64,000 bases of DNA from Euglena gracilis (GCA_039621445.1 CP154956.1:82270474-82334473), one strand, 5' to 3'; positions 23,376-32,965 are shown, counted from the stretch's first letter. A program made the numbers and translations. The notes: generated by a model from the letters alone, not told the origin.

Positions 23376-24606
23376 AAAAATCGACCGACACTAACAGATT
23401 CAGCAGGGGCACCGGGCGCGAGCGAGCGAAGCGAGCCGCCCGGCGCCCCTGCTGAATCTGTTAGCGTCGGTCGATTTTTCTAAAACCTATTTTGTCTGGG
23501 CCCGACGCCTGTCTTGATATTCATTCGACCGAACCGCCTGGACGGAAATATGGTCAAAAAAGTGGTTTTTGGCCCATTAACGGGTGCCTGAATGGAAATC
23601 GACTGACATAAACGGGCAACTGAATGGAAATTTACCGACATAAACGGGCGCCTGAATGGAAATCGACCGACATAAACGGGCGCCTGAATGGAAATCGACT
23701 GACATAAACGGATTCTGATGTCTTGGAAATCGACCAACCTTTTGTTTTCTTTTTTGAATGCCTTTTTGTTCCGTTTTGGGACATTGTCAGTTTCAGCCTG
23801 AAACCCGTTAATGTCGACCAACCTTTTGCCTTTTTTTTCGGAATGCTTTTTTCTTTTTTCAATCTCTATATCAAGAACTGTGTCTTAAACACAGACTCTG
23901 ACCTGAGTTTGCGTTTCAAAACGCAGACTCGACTCAGGCCGAATAACAGACTGAGCGTTTCGAAACACAGACTCAGGCCAGAGTCTCCGTTTTTTTAGAA
24001 ACACATATTTTGACCAAAGCCATGTTGCTATGAACACAGCCTTGGCCCGAAATCCGATGATGTCAATATAATTGCAATACAGGCGTCGAGCCCAGAAAAT
24101 AGGTTTGACATTGCCAAATCACTCCTCACCCGAAAGCTTTTCTTTCAGATGACCAGTGATGACAATTGGTTCAGGGCAAATTTGCCGAATGCTTTTTCTG
24201 AAGATCCAGAAAATAATAATCTTAAGTACCGTCCTTCCGTCTGTTCCATCCAAAGTTCGGCCAGCTGTGATCACCTGGCCACAAAATTTGGTTTTTTGTT
24301 TGATCCATAACTCCTCCACAACCCCATAGGACCAAAAATATCGAAAAAAAGGGAAATCCAAAATGTCCAAAAAGTCACTAAAAATTCCCAATCTGACCAG
24401 CAACAGATTTCAATGGAATGGAAATCGACCGACATAAACGGGCGCCTGAATGGAAATTGACTGACATAAACGGGCGCCTGAATGGAAATCGACCGACATA
24501 AACGGGCGCCTGAATGGATATCGACCGACATAAACAATTTCAGCCTGAAATCCGTTAATGTCAGTAGAATTTCAAGACAGGCGTCGGGCCCAGAAAATAG
24601 GTTTTA
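23376..24606. mobile_element. R2, copy B with hairpin (complete)
   Basis: Hairpin 23376-23479 then R2 23480-24606, uninterrupted, with the 32-bp arrays at 23585-23712 and 24420-24535. Very similar to copy A throughout, which implies recent copying. It serves as the empty-site reference for the insertion in copy C. Confidence 0.8.
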
Positions 24607-24802
24607 ACAGAAACAATCTCAGCCTGAAATCCGATGGTGTCAATAGAATTGCAATACAGGCGTCGAGGGGGGCAACCCCCCCACCCACCACAGCATTTTC
24701 ACAAACTTTGGGGAAAATGAGCTGGAGAAATTTTTGAATTTTTTTTTGAAAAATGAAGGCGCATGGCGGTAGACTGAGTGCCAAACGGTAGACTGGGGGG
24801 AG

Positions 24803-24968
24803 GGGTAGTGGGTAGTCGGCCGACTAGTCGGCCGACTACCCAATTGGTCGGCCGACTACCCAATTGGTCGGCCGACTACCCAATTGGTCGGCCGACTACC
24901 CAATTGGTCGGCCGACTAGTCGGCGGACCAATTGGGTAGTCGGCCGACTAGTCGGCCGACTACCCACT
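24803..24968. repeat. 20-bp tandem repeat built of palindromes
   Basis: GGTCGGCCGACTACCCAATT repeated about four times, then continued in inverted orientation, so the whole block is nearly self-complementary. A shorter version is at 15985-16050. 24607-24802 is spacer with a short GCAATACAGGCGTCGAG word. Confidence 0.85.
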
Positions 24969-25303
24969 CTAATGTACTAACGGGTCAAAACCGCCAACTT
25001 TTAAGCCCCCCCCTGGGAAAATTTTTTTGTCTAAATCACCTCAACACCAGTCAAAACCCACCCAAATGGCTCCAGAACCCCCCAATACACCAACGGAAAC
25101 ACCCTCAGATGGAAACCTTTGGTCGGTGGGGGTCGGTGGGCCCTTGATGGGGGTCCGGAGGGCTTACCGACCTGTGTGGGTCGGGCCGACCAGGTCGGGC
25201 CGACCCACAATATTTTGCACCACCCCCCCTTTTTTGAAATTTAACCCCCCCCCTAAAAAAAACTTATGTCCAAATCACCCCAAAACCAGTCAAAACCCAC
25301 TTA
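24969..25303. repeat. R3 copies
   Basis: 24985-25090 and 25165-25303 carry R3: TTTTAAGCCCCCCC or AATTTAACCCCCC, then TCCAAATCACC, then AGTCAAAACCCAC. The second copy breaks at CCCACTTA, where the 2.8-kb transposon begins, and continues at 28124. GGTCGGGCCGACC words mark its left side. Confidence 0.65.
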
Positions 25304-25491
25304 CAGCTAACCCCCGAAATGTTGGCCCCAAGTACCCAAAACCCTGGCCCCTGGTACCCGAAATGTTGGCCCCAAGTACCCAAAACCCTGGCCCCTAGTA
25401 CCCAAAATATTGGCACCAAGTACCCAAAACCCTGGCCCCAAGTACCCAAAATATTGACCCCTGGTAATTTGGATCTAATTTCTTTCTATAC

Positions 25492-25602
25492 ACAAATTGT
25501 GGCTGAGCCCCGATTTCAGCCTGAAAACGTGTTCAGCCAGGGGCCCCCGAAGGGGGCCCCTGAACACGTTTTCAGGCTGAAATCTGGGCTCAGCCACAAT
25601 TT
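25492..25602. repeat. Perfect long hairpin
   Basis: About 110 bp. Arms ACAAATTGTGGCTGAGCCC.. and ..GGGCTCAGCCACAATTTGT enclose AACGTGTTCAG / CTGAACACGTT and GGGGCCCCC / GGGGGCCCC. Confidence 0.85.
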
Positions 25603-25907
25603 GTTTAAAAACGTTTTCAGAGCCCGCCAAATGCCTGCCCTGAAATTCGTGGTCATGATTCACGCAAGGGGTCAAAAACGCCAATTTGTGAAATTCGGAC
25701 CCAAAAAACGGCGCCCTCACTGAAAACGTGCCTGAACCCGGATGCCTTCACTGAAAACGTGTCATTGACACAAATGCCCTCACTGAAAACGTGCCTGAAC
25801 CCGGATGCCTTCACTGAAAACGTGTCATTGCCACAAATGCCCTCACTGAAAACGTGTCACCCCCCCCTTTTTTTCCTTTTTTTCTTTTTTCCCGCAGCCC
25901 TGCCAAT

Positions 25908-26198
25908 ATGGCCAAACGCACGGCAAACTTTGTGAATGGTCTTTTGCCACCTCCCCCTAGGACGGACCCCCTTCATGGCACCTTGCTGGCACAGGGCAAC
26001 ACAAAGAAAAAGTCCGGCTCCGTAGGTGCAGAGCTTGCTGCTGTTGCCAACTGTTTGGAGTTCGCCAAACTGTGTCAACATCGGCAAGCCTGTTATCCTG
26101 AGCTGGATGCTTTCTTTGTTGCCTGGACGGGATGGGAGCTGGAACCCAGCCTGTTGTTCGATGAGGCGAGCGTCATCGAACAGTGTGTGGTCCCCTGA
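25908..26198 (+). CDS. Element T protein, unknown conserved family
   Basis: 96 codons, ATG 25908 to TGA 26196. An acceptor (TTTCTTTTTTCCCGCAG, ending 25897) lies just upstream in frame, so the true start may be in an earlier exon. Residues match the minus-strand ORF at 34247-34578 along most of the length: MAK..AN, DPLHG.LL, TKKK.SG, LEF, ELD.F..AW, LLFD and VI are shared in order. Conservation at protein level in two diverged elements argues that this is real coding sequence. I cannot name the family; it may be a transposition accessory protein or captured gene. The double-palindrome element 26420-26607 lies downstream. Confidence 0.6.
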   Translation: MAKRTANFVNGLLPPPPRTDPLHGTLLAQGNTKKKSGSVGAELAAVANCLEFAKLCQHRQACYPELDAFFVAWTGWELEPSLLFDEASVIEQCVVP

Positions 26199-26205
26199 CC
26201 AACCC

Positions 26206-26360
26206 CCTGTGCCTCGTGCTGTGTCCCGACTGCCAATAAAACACGAGAAATGTGGTTTTTGTGGTGTTGCCATTCCCAAAAATCCAAATTGTGTGGAGCT
26301 GAACAAAGTTGTCTGTGACGCCAAACAAACAAAGTTGTCTGTGAACATAGTTGTCTGTGA
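26206..26360 (+). pseudogene. Zinc-ribbon-like remnant downstream of the T ORF
   Basis: A plus-strand frame reads HEKCGFCGVAIPKNPNC. A second CxxC (LCPDC) lies shortly upstream in another frame, as if one base had been gained or lost between two halves of a double-CxxC zinc ribbon. The CGV[AG]IP core matches the segment at 61.84 kb (WCRHCGVGIP). Either a frameshifted relic or two exons. Confidence 0.4.
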
Positions 26361-26419
26361 TTGGCATATCATTTTCATTGCCAAGATTTGGCAAAAGAGC
26401 CAAAGTATGGCTCTTTTGT

Positions 26420-26607
26420 GTCAAGAAACTGTGTTCGGGCCAAGACTTAGGGGGAGCCCAGGGGCGGGGACCGCGACGCCGAAGGCGCCGCGGTCGCCCC
26501 TGGGCCCCCCTAAAACCTTGGCCCAAAACACTGTTCTTGTTTGAAACCGTGTTTTGGGCGAAGATTTAAGACTTTTAAAGTCTCGAAATCGGCCCAAACA
26601 CGGTTTC
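26420..26607. mobile_element. Double-palindrome element, copy 2
   Basis: Near-identical to 17469-17663, inserted inside element T after the CxxC segment. Confidence 0.75.
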
Positions 26608-26993
26608 TTTGTGTAAAGCGTGTCGTGTGCCGTGATGTCCGCCACTCTGTTTCGTTGTGCTCCAAGGCAACCTAGCCTTCTGTTGTGTTGTAGAGTGCCC
26701 CCGACCCGCCTCACTCGTTGAGGACCACCCGGCCTCGCAACCACACGCCGATTTTTCATGATAGTGTTTTTTGCTTTTTACTCAGGGTTGCCACAGATGC
26801 CCTCACTGAAAACGTGCCTGAACCCGGATGCCTTCACTGAAAACGTGTCATTGACACAAATGCCCTCATTGAAAACGTGCCTGAACCCGGATGCCTTCAC
26901 TGAAAACGTGTCATTGCCACAAATGCCCTCATTGAAAACGTGTTCATGACCACGAATTTCAGGGCAGGCATTTGGCGGGCTGAACACGTTTTT

Positions 26994-27708
26994 AGCCATC
27001 CATCTCCCAATTTCTTTTGAGTTACCCCCCCCTTTTCTTAGCATCAATGCCTGTCCGCCCGATGCGCCGCGGTTGCTCATTTGCCCATGCAAAACAAATT
27101 ATGAAATGAAGCTATCAAAATGAAGTTTCGGGGGGGGGGGTCAAATTTGACCCGCTAGACAGCAGCTAGGCGGTCCAATTGTTGTTTTGACTACTACTTT
27201 ACAATTTACTATTTACTATTTACTGTAACTAGCAAGGCATTATTGTTTCATGATATGAGGTTGTTGCCACTCAGGCCGTTGTTCATTTCCGTCTTTATCC
27301 GAGTTAGTCTCAAATTTAACAAGTTTTCTCTTAACTCAAGTTTTCTCTTAACAAGTTTTCAGTAGTTGGTTTTGGAATGTTTACAAAGTTATTGGAATTC
27401 AATCAAGAAAAAACCAAAAATTGGGAAATGAAAAACAAAATGGGGTTTGATCTGTTCGCATTACTATGCTCACCCATGCCCTCGTTAGCAAAAGATTTCA
27501 AAAGGTTTGCAGCACCCCCCCCCCCTTATTGTCCCACCGACCTCCCCCCGGGAGGCCCGACCGGACAATATGGGGGGGGGGACAATATGGGGGTACCAAA
27601 GGAATTTCATTGGCCGAGCCAAAAAAACCCCCCATCGGCCGGGGCCGGGGGGGGGGGACAATATGGGGGGGGGTACTTTTTTATTTATTGGCCTTATTCT
27701 TTTCCCAG
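26994..27708. other. Spacer inside the 2.8-kb transposon
   Basis: 27180-27400 is AT-rich with TTTACTATTTACTATTTACTG. 27520-27675 holds C/G tracts with the key GACAATATGGGG in both orientations and GGCCGAGCCAAAAAAACCC, also found at 23247. No gene. Confidence 0.45.
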
Positions 27709-27970
27709 CGCAAAAAAACATTTTTACATCCTGTTGAAGGAAGTGATCCGTATTGGCATCGTGTGCAGAGATGATTATGGATGGTGTGAATTGCTCATGA
27801 ACTTTACACTGTCCCCTGCAAAACGTACTATTCTGATGCGTGATGTACAATACACCGCGCACGATGTCGATGTCGATGTGTTTTGGCATTGTATTCAGTT
27901 CATAGCAAGACATCCACCGCATTCAGTGGTAGAAATGAGTTCAAGGAGTGGATTCAGCTTCACATGTGTG
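27709..27970 (+). CDS. Exon-like segment inside the transposon
   Basis: The acceptor TTATTCTTTTCCCAG ends at 27708. The frame then stays open with balanced codons, starting AKKHFYILLKEVIRIGIVCR and going on through an Asp/Val-rich stretch and WHCIQFIARH. Possible donors are GTAGAAATG at 27929 or GTGTGCATT at 27966. No stop before the repeats resume. Family not recognised. Its position in the 2.8-kb element suggests a transposon-encoded protein. Confidence 0.45.
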
Positions 27971-28125
27971 CATTTTTTTTTTCCTGATGGGGCCAACATT
28001 TTGGGTAATTGGTGCCAATATTATTGGGACGAGGGGCCAATATTTTTGGGACGTGGGGCCTGGGTGTTGGGGACTTGGGGCCAAGTTTCCGGGACGAGGT
28101 GCCAACATTTCCGAGGTTAGCTGTA

Positions 28126-29299
28126 AATGGCTCCAGAACCCCCCAATCGGGGGTGAATATGCAAAAACTTGGGGGGAAAATGCCCATTTTTGGCCATTTT
28201 TGGGAAAAGCATAGGGGGTGCTTCAGCACGGAATCTCCCGGGCAGTCAATTAGGGGGGGGGGGGTTGAAAATTTTTTCCAAAGGGGGGGGGGGGTTTGGT
28301 TCAATTTAGGGGGGGGGGGGGGGGTGGGGGGGGGGGGGGGGGTAACAAAAATTCCCTTTGCTTACCGGGGAACCGTTTTGTGAGGGCTATGCGCAATCAG
28401 ACACCCATTGTCGGAGGGCGCCTTCGGCGCCCTTGGTCGTCTAGCGGGGGGGGGGGCTGCCGCCCCCCACCCCCCCCCCCCCCCCCCCCCCCCCCCCGGC
28501 GGGTTTTTTTTTAAGTCAGCAGCCCCCCCCCCCGGGGAGGGGGGGTGGGTGGGTGGGTCCGGGCCGGACCCCCCCCGGGGGAGGGGGTCCCGCGCCGGAG
28601 GCGCTGGGTATACCTTTTCGGCGCGAAGCGCCAAAATTTTTTGGAAATTGCCTTTAACGGGCCCGATTTTGGGGGGGGTCCCCCCCCCCCGGGGGAGGGG
28701 TGCCCGCGCCACCCTGGGTGGGTGGGGGGGACCCCCCCCTCCCCCCCGGGGTCTTAAAAAGAAGCCTGCCCCCCGCCCCCAAATAACAAAATCCCTTTGC
28801 TGCCGGACCGTTTTGTGAGCATGCGCAATCAGGCACCCATTGTCGGTGGGCGGCTTCGGCGCACTTGGTCGCCTAGCAGGGGGGGGGGCTGCCCCCCCCC
28901 CCCCCCCCCCGCACCCCCCTGCACCCCCCTCCCCCAATAACAAAGTCCCTTTGCTGCCGGACTGTTTTGTGTGCATGCGCAATCAGACACCCATTGTCGG
29001 AGGGCGCCCTTGGTCATCTAGCGGGGGGGGGGGGTTGCCGCCCCCCCGCGCCCCCCCACCCCCCCCACCCCTCAATAACAAAATCCCTTTGCTGCCGGAC
29101 CGTTTTGTGAGCATGCGCAATCAGACACCCATTGTCGGGGGGCGCCTTCGGCCCCCTTGGTCGCCAAGGGGGGGGGGGGGGCCCCCCCCCCCCCCCCGCA
29201 CCCCCCCCCAATAACAAAATCCCTTGGCTGCCGGACTGTTTTGTGAGCATCCGCAATCAGACACGAGTGTCGGATGGCGCCTTCGGCGCCCTTGGTCGT
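28126..29299. repeat. R3 remainder and tandem C/G-tract units
   Basis: 28126-28215 is the R3 right half. From 28221 on there are extreme C and G runs (up to about 25) and five copies of a 130-150 bp unit that begins AATAACAAAATCCCTTTGCT and ends with a GGCGCCTTCGGCGCC-type hairpin (28342, 28783, 28936, 29076, 29211). R4 copy 1 sits between units 1 and 2. The long frames on both strands are homopolymer artefacts. Confidence 0.7.
28498..28775. mobile_element. R4, copy 1
   Basis: Starts near TTTTTTTTAAGTCAG and ends TCTTAAAAAGAAGCCTG, with TTCGGCGCGAAGCGCC and TTTGG.AATTGCC inside. Related copies at 48205-48420 and 49150-49372 begin GGCTTCTTTTTAA(G/C)TCAGAAGACC. Confidence 0.6.
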
Positions 29300-29304
29300 C
29301 TAAC

Positions 29305-29516
29305 CCGAAGCCTGACCCCAACCCTAACCCGAAACCCTAAACCTAACCCTAACCTTGAATGTAACCCGAACCCTAACCCTAAACCAAACCCTAACCTTAA
29401 ACGTAACCTGAACCCTAACCCCAACCCTCACCCGAAACCCTGACCCTGACCCTATACCAAACCCTAATCCGAACCCTAACCCAAACCCTAACCCCAACCC
29501 TGACCCTGACCCAGTT
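29305..29516. repeat. Interstitial telomere-like repeat
   Basis: About 200 bases of degenerate CCCTAA/CCCTGA/CCGAAC hexamers, the C-rich strand of a TTAGGG-type telomere. Degenerate and flanked on both sides by other repeats, so not a chromosome end as assembled. Confidence 0.85.
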
Positions 29517-29529
29517 TGTAGGTATGTGC

Positions 29530-29838
29530 AAAGACAATGTTTTTCCCAAAAGTGGCCCAAAATGGGCATTTTCCCCCCAAGTTTTTGCATATTCACCCCC
29601 GATTGGGGGGTTTTGGAGCCATTTAAGTGGGTTTTGACTGGTTTTGGGGTGATTTGGACATACGTTTTTTTTCAGGGGGAGGGGGCTTAAATCTCCAGAA
29701 GGGGAAGTGCGGATAATTGCGTTTCCTACCGACCAGGTCGGCCCGACCCACACAGGTCGGGCCGACCATGGTCGGGCCGACCATGGTCGGGCCGACCAGG
29801 TGGTCGGGCCGACCCGCACCGCGATTTTCCGACGGGGC
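29530..29838. repeat. R3, inverted copy (carries the empty site)
   Basis: Reverse complement of R3, intact across GGAGCCATTTAAGTGGG where the copy at 25.3 kb is interrupted. It ends in repeated GGTCGGGCCGACCATGGTC words at 29735-29815. Confidence 0.75.
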
Positions 29839-30406
29839 CGACCTAACCCTATCCCTTTCATTAACAAAATAAACCCCTTTTATCTGCCAACCCCTTTTTG
29901 GGTGCAAGTCGACCTAACCCTATCCCTTTCATTAACAAAATAAACCCCTTTTATCTGCCAACCCCTTTTTGGGTGCAAGTCGACCTAACCCTATCCCTTT
30001 CATTAACAAAATAAACCCCTTTTATCTGCCAACCCCTTTTCGGGTGCAAGTCGACCTAACCCTATCCCTTTCATTAACAAAATAAACCCCTTTTATCTGC
30101 CAACCCCTTTTCGGGTGCAAGTCGACCTAACCCTATCCCTTTCATTAACAAAATAAACCCCTTTTATCTGCCAACCCCTTTTCGGGTGCAAGTCGACCTA
30201 ACCCTATCCCTTTCATTAACAAAATAAACCCCTTTTATCTGCCAACCCCTTTTCGGGTGCAAGTTGACCTAACCCTATCCCTTTCATTAACAAAATAAAC
30301 CCCTTTTATCTGCCAACCCCTTTTCGGGTGCAAGTCGACCTAACCCTATCCCTTTCATTAACAAAATAAACCCCTTTTATCTGCCAACCCCTTTTCGGGT
30401 GCATGT
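29839..30406. repeat. 71-bp satellite, 8 copies
   Basis: Eight head-to-tail copies with starts at 29839, 29910, 29981, 30052, 30123, 30194, 30265 and 30336, differing by single bases. The unit contains CCTAACCCTATCCC, which resembles the telomere-like repeat 320 bp away, and TTTCATTAACAAAATAAACC. Confidence 0.95.
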
Positions 30407-30850
30407 TGATCTCGTCTTTTGGAAACCGGGGGGGGGGGGCTTAAATTTCCAAAGGGGGGGGTAATGCAGATTTCTGGGGGTGATACCGACCTGGTCGGTA
30501 TCACCCCCAGGGGTAGTTACCGACCTGGTCGGCCCGACCATGGTCGGGCCGACCAGGTGGTCAGGCCGACCAGGTCGGCATCACCCCCGGATGGTCACCC
30601 CCAGGAATCCGCCCGGGGCCCCCCCAGGAATCCGCCCGGGGCCCCCCGCGGCGGAGAGCCGAGATTTCCCAAAGGAAATGTCATTGGTATGGTTCAGCAT
30701 GCCGTGCCGAGGGGGTCTCAGAACCCCACCCCGGGGTGGGGGGCCAGATCCTTTTTCTCAGCCGACCCACGGGGCGCACTCAATGTCACAGGGCCAAAGG
30801 ACCACCTCTGGTTGGGAGGATCTCGAAACCCATACACCCCTCTTTTGCAG
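30407..30850. repeat. GGTCGGGCCGACC key block and spacer
   Basis: Inverted GGTGATACCGACC / GGTCGGTATCACC and GGTCGGGCCGACC words, with CCCAGGAATCCGCC duplicated at 30601 and 30624. 30712-30850 leads into the acceptor of the next exon. No coding assigned. Confidence 0.55.
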
Positions 30851-31440
30851 ATCAAATCACATGGCACCCCGGGAAAGCAATGTGTTACTGAATTGGCTGG
30901 GAGCCACCACTTCATCTGCAGTAACCCATCCTCAACAATCTCCGACATCTGGACAGCAGCTTTTCCATTCCAGCATGCTGCCGCTTTGGCTTGCCACAGT
31001 TTTGGCCAGGGAAGAAATCTGCGTTGCTGTCCTCTGTGGAGCTCCATGCAGTGGAAAGACAGAAGCTACACGGAGAATGGTTGCTATTTTTGGTGACCTT
31101 CTTGCAATTGTGTCCAATGACGTTGTGTGTGATTCACAGCAGGGGACAGCAAAGAAGGCATGTTCTGGGCATGGATGTTTGATCTGAGGCTTTTTTTCAA
31201 CCTCAGGGTCAGTCCCTCAAGGCACACCGGCCAGAAGAGTTTGAATCTGTCGTCAGATGCCTTGCTGAACGCCCACGTGTGTTGATGTACGACGATTGCA
31301 ACACCCAGTTTCAAGATTATGCTGGCAAGCTGACAGTTGCCCTCACAGCTGGGGTGAAGATACAAAACTTGGCATGGTTTGTCTTCGACAGTGGAATGGC
31401 GGAGGCTGAGGAAGTGGACCACTTGATGAATTTCCAACAG
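30851..31440 (+). CDS. P-loop kinase-like protein, two exons
   Basis: Exon 1 is 30851-31124 (acceptor CCCCTCTTTTGCAG; donor GTGTGT) and exon 2 is 31207-31440 (acceptor TTTCAACCTCAG; donor CAG|GTTGTTTG), joined in phase 0 over an 82-bp intron. Exon 1 has a hydrophobic strand, Walker A motif GAPCSGKT, a helix and SNDV. Exon 2 has a second strand ending YDDCN, where polynucleotide-kinase-like (AAA_33/zeta-type) P-loop proteins carry their Walker B/lid region. The order suggests an ATP-dependent small-molecule or nucleic-acid kinase; substrate unknown. Exon 1 starts in mid-codon, so there is at least one earlier exon, and exon 2 leads on. Not obviously inside a transposon. Confidence 0.6.
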
Positions 31441-32139
31441 GTTGTTTGCGATGTCTTTGTCTGTTTGCTGTTTCGCTTTCAAAACAGCCTCAACCCCTTC
31501 CAAAAACAAAAATAACCCTAAAATAATTGGACTTTTCGACCCGGGGTGGTCCAGGACAAAACAAAAAAAAATTTCTCCGGTGCTTTGCACCAGGGAGATG
31601 CATTTTGGGCACTTTTTTTCCCCATCAGGGGGCGGGTACAATTTTCAAGCATTTGAACCAAAAGGCTTCGTTTTGGAAATTTGGGTGACTTTTTGGGTCT
31701 AGCTTGGCCTGTGGGTACAGTAAGGGAGGCTCATATCCCGCCCCTTCCTGTTCCCACGGACAAAAGGCCACAGGACGGGAATAGTGAGGGGGGGCATGGT
31801 ATCTGGGATTGTGTTTTTTGAAATTCAAGCCCCCCCTCCAACATTCGATTCCCTTCATTCAGTTCAACATGGACACACATCCGAATGTCCCTGAAAATGT
31901 CAAAAACTTCCCATATTCAGAAAAAAGCGAAAAAAAGGCCAAATCAATTGAGTCCCGTGGCCAGTGACAAAATCCCCTTGTGTGTGTAAGGAAAGGATGG
32001 CCAGGTCAGCCTGGCCAATGGGCAAATGCTGAAATAGCCCTTCTTTGTGTTCCACATAAAGAGAAGCTCCACACGTTTGGATGCTTCTAAATGGAAAACC
32101 AGCGACCCCCAGTTCGCCGGACCACATGTTCGGTCATAG
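31441..32139. other. Intron or spacer with element relics
   Basis: 31730-31805 is a relic of a MITE-B-like end (GACGGGAATAGTGAGGGGGGGCATGGTA). 31540-31620 has the inverted TTTCTCCGGTGCTTTGCACCAGGG hairpin word. The rest is unique; no exon recognised. Confidence 0.45.
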
Positions 32140-32510
32140 TTGGCGTTTTTTAAAATAAAGACAAAACAATGTTTTTCTTAAATACAAAAACGGCAAAAAA
32201 ACATCAAAAAAAAACAAAAGAAGAATTTCATTGATAAAACTCGTTATGAAACACCCAAACCGTACTTCCAATCCCACTAAGTTCAAAAAAGAAAAAGCCC
32301 CAAATGGTCAAAAAATCCAAAACTTTAAAAAAAATTCAATTTTATGACTTTTCATTTTTTTTCTTTTCATCATTTTTGTGGAAAAGATTTTTTTTTGGCA
32401 GAAATGACCCAGAAGTCGCCAAAAATGATTGAGAACATGTATTGAAAAGAATTTTTGTGCAAAACCTCGTGGGCATTTTTTTATATTTAAAAAAGCATTG
32501 TTAAAATCAA
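32140..32510. repeat. R11, copy 1
   Basis: AT-rich block from GGCGTTTTTTAAAATAAAG to CCTCGTGGGCATTTTTTTAT. Homologous to 57670-58390, which is interrupted by a 370-bp element; here the junction near 32390 is intact. Confidence 0.6.
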
Positions 32511-32559
32511 AGAGAACAAAAAACAGCGTCCAAAACAAAAAGCAAGCTGCCAACTACGT

Positions 32560-32965
32560 GGTCGGTAGGAGCAACAGGTCGGGCCGACCAGGTCAGTCCA
32601 ACCCATACCCCCCCCCCCCCCGAGCAAAAATCCAAAATAAGACCCCCCCCCAAAATAAGACCGCCCCTGACAGCGCGAAGCGCTAAAGACGGTGAAAATT
32701 TTCACTGAAAAAATTCCAAAAGCCTCAATTTCACACACAAAATGATGAAATTTCAATAAGTTTCAGATTTTTGAAGTGTCAACTTGCACCAATTTACACA
32801 TGGCGCGAAGCGCCGAAGGAAAAATTTTATGCTTTTGGGAACCTGAAAAATGATGTCTTTTTTGGTCTCGGGTTGGTCAAGAAAAGATCCAAAAATAAGG
32901 CCCCCCAAAATAAGACCCCCCTTGGAGGTTTCCAGCAACGGACCCAAAATTAAGACCCGGGCCTT
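32560..32965. mobile_element. R10, copy 1 (key AATAAGACCCC)
   Basis: AAAATAAGACCCCCC words at both ends (32633-32665, 32895-32925, 32945-32975) around a core with GCGCGAAGCGC hairpins. The core 32705-32945 is the reverse complement of 61195-61425, but that copy lacks the C/G-tract keyed ends. Confidence 0.6.

Larger units (their letters stand above)
25607..26993 (+). mobile_element. Element T (key CACTGAAAACGTG) with gene
   Basis: About 50-bp inverted ends: AAAACGTTTTCAG..GCCTGCCCTGAAATTCGTGG..TCATGA and the exact inverse at 26944-26993 except for a short insertion. The key CACTGAAAACGTG is arrayed inside both ends (25725-25858, 26800-26945). It carries the ORF at 25908 and a CxxC remnant at 26240. 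Element T' (33661-35024) has related ends and gene but a different key. Confidence 0.7.
25304..28123 (+). mobile_element. 2.82-kb DNA transposon with TA duplication, inserted in R3
   Basis: The left end CAGCTAACCCCCGAAATGTT and the reverse-complemented right end CAGCTAACCTCGGAAATGTT are inverted repeats. TA lies directly outside both (25302-25303, 28124-28125). The empty site CCCACTTAAATGGCTCC is preserved in the inverted R3 at 29610-29630, and the filled flanks reconstruct it exactly. GGCCCCAAGTACCC-type words repeat inside both ends. It contains element T, a double-palindrome element and an unknown exon at 27709. The CAGCTAAC ends match the 785-bp HTH element, so the two are one family. Confidence 0.75.

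Noticed and set aside
14880-24535. Regularly repeated ~32-bp units as a CRISPR array
   Set aside because: Units are directly abutting with no unique spacers, lie inside R2 ends, and the DNA is eukaryotic in character.
28362-28982. 206-codon minus-strand ORF
   Set aside because: Gly/Pro runs from G and C homopolymers; repeats the tandem units and has no domain.
29305-29516. A true chromosome end
   Set aside because: Repeats are degenerate and ordinary sequence continues for tens of kb on both sides.
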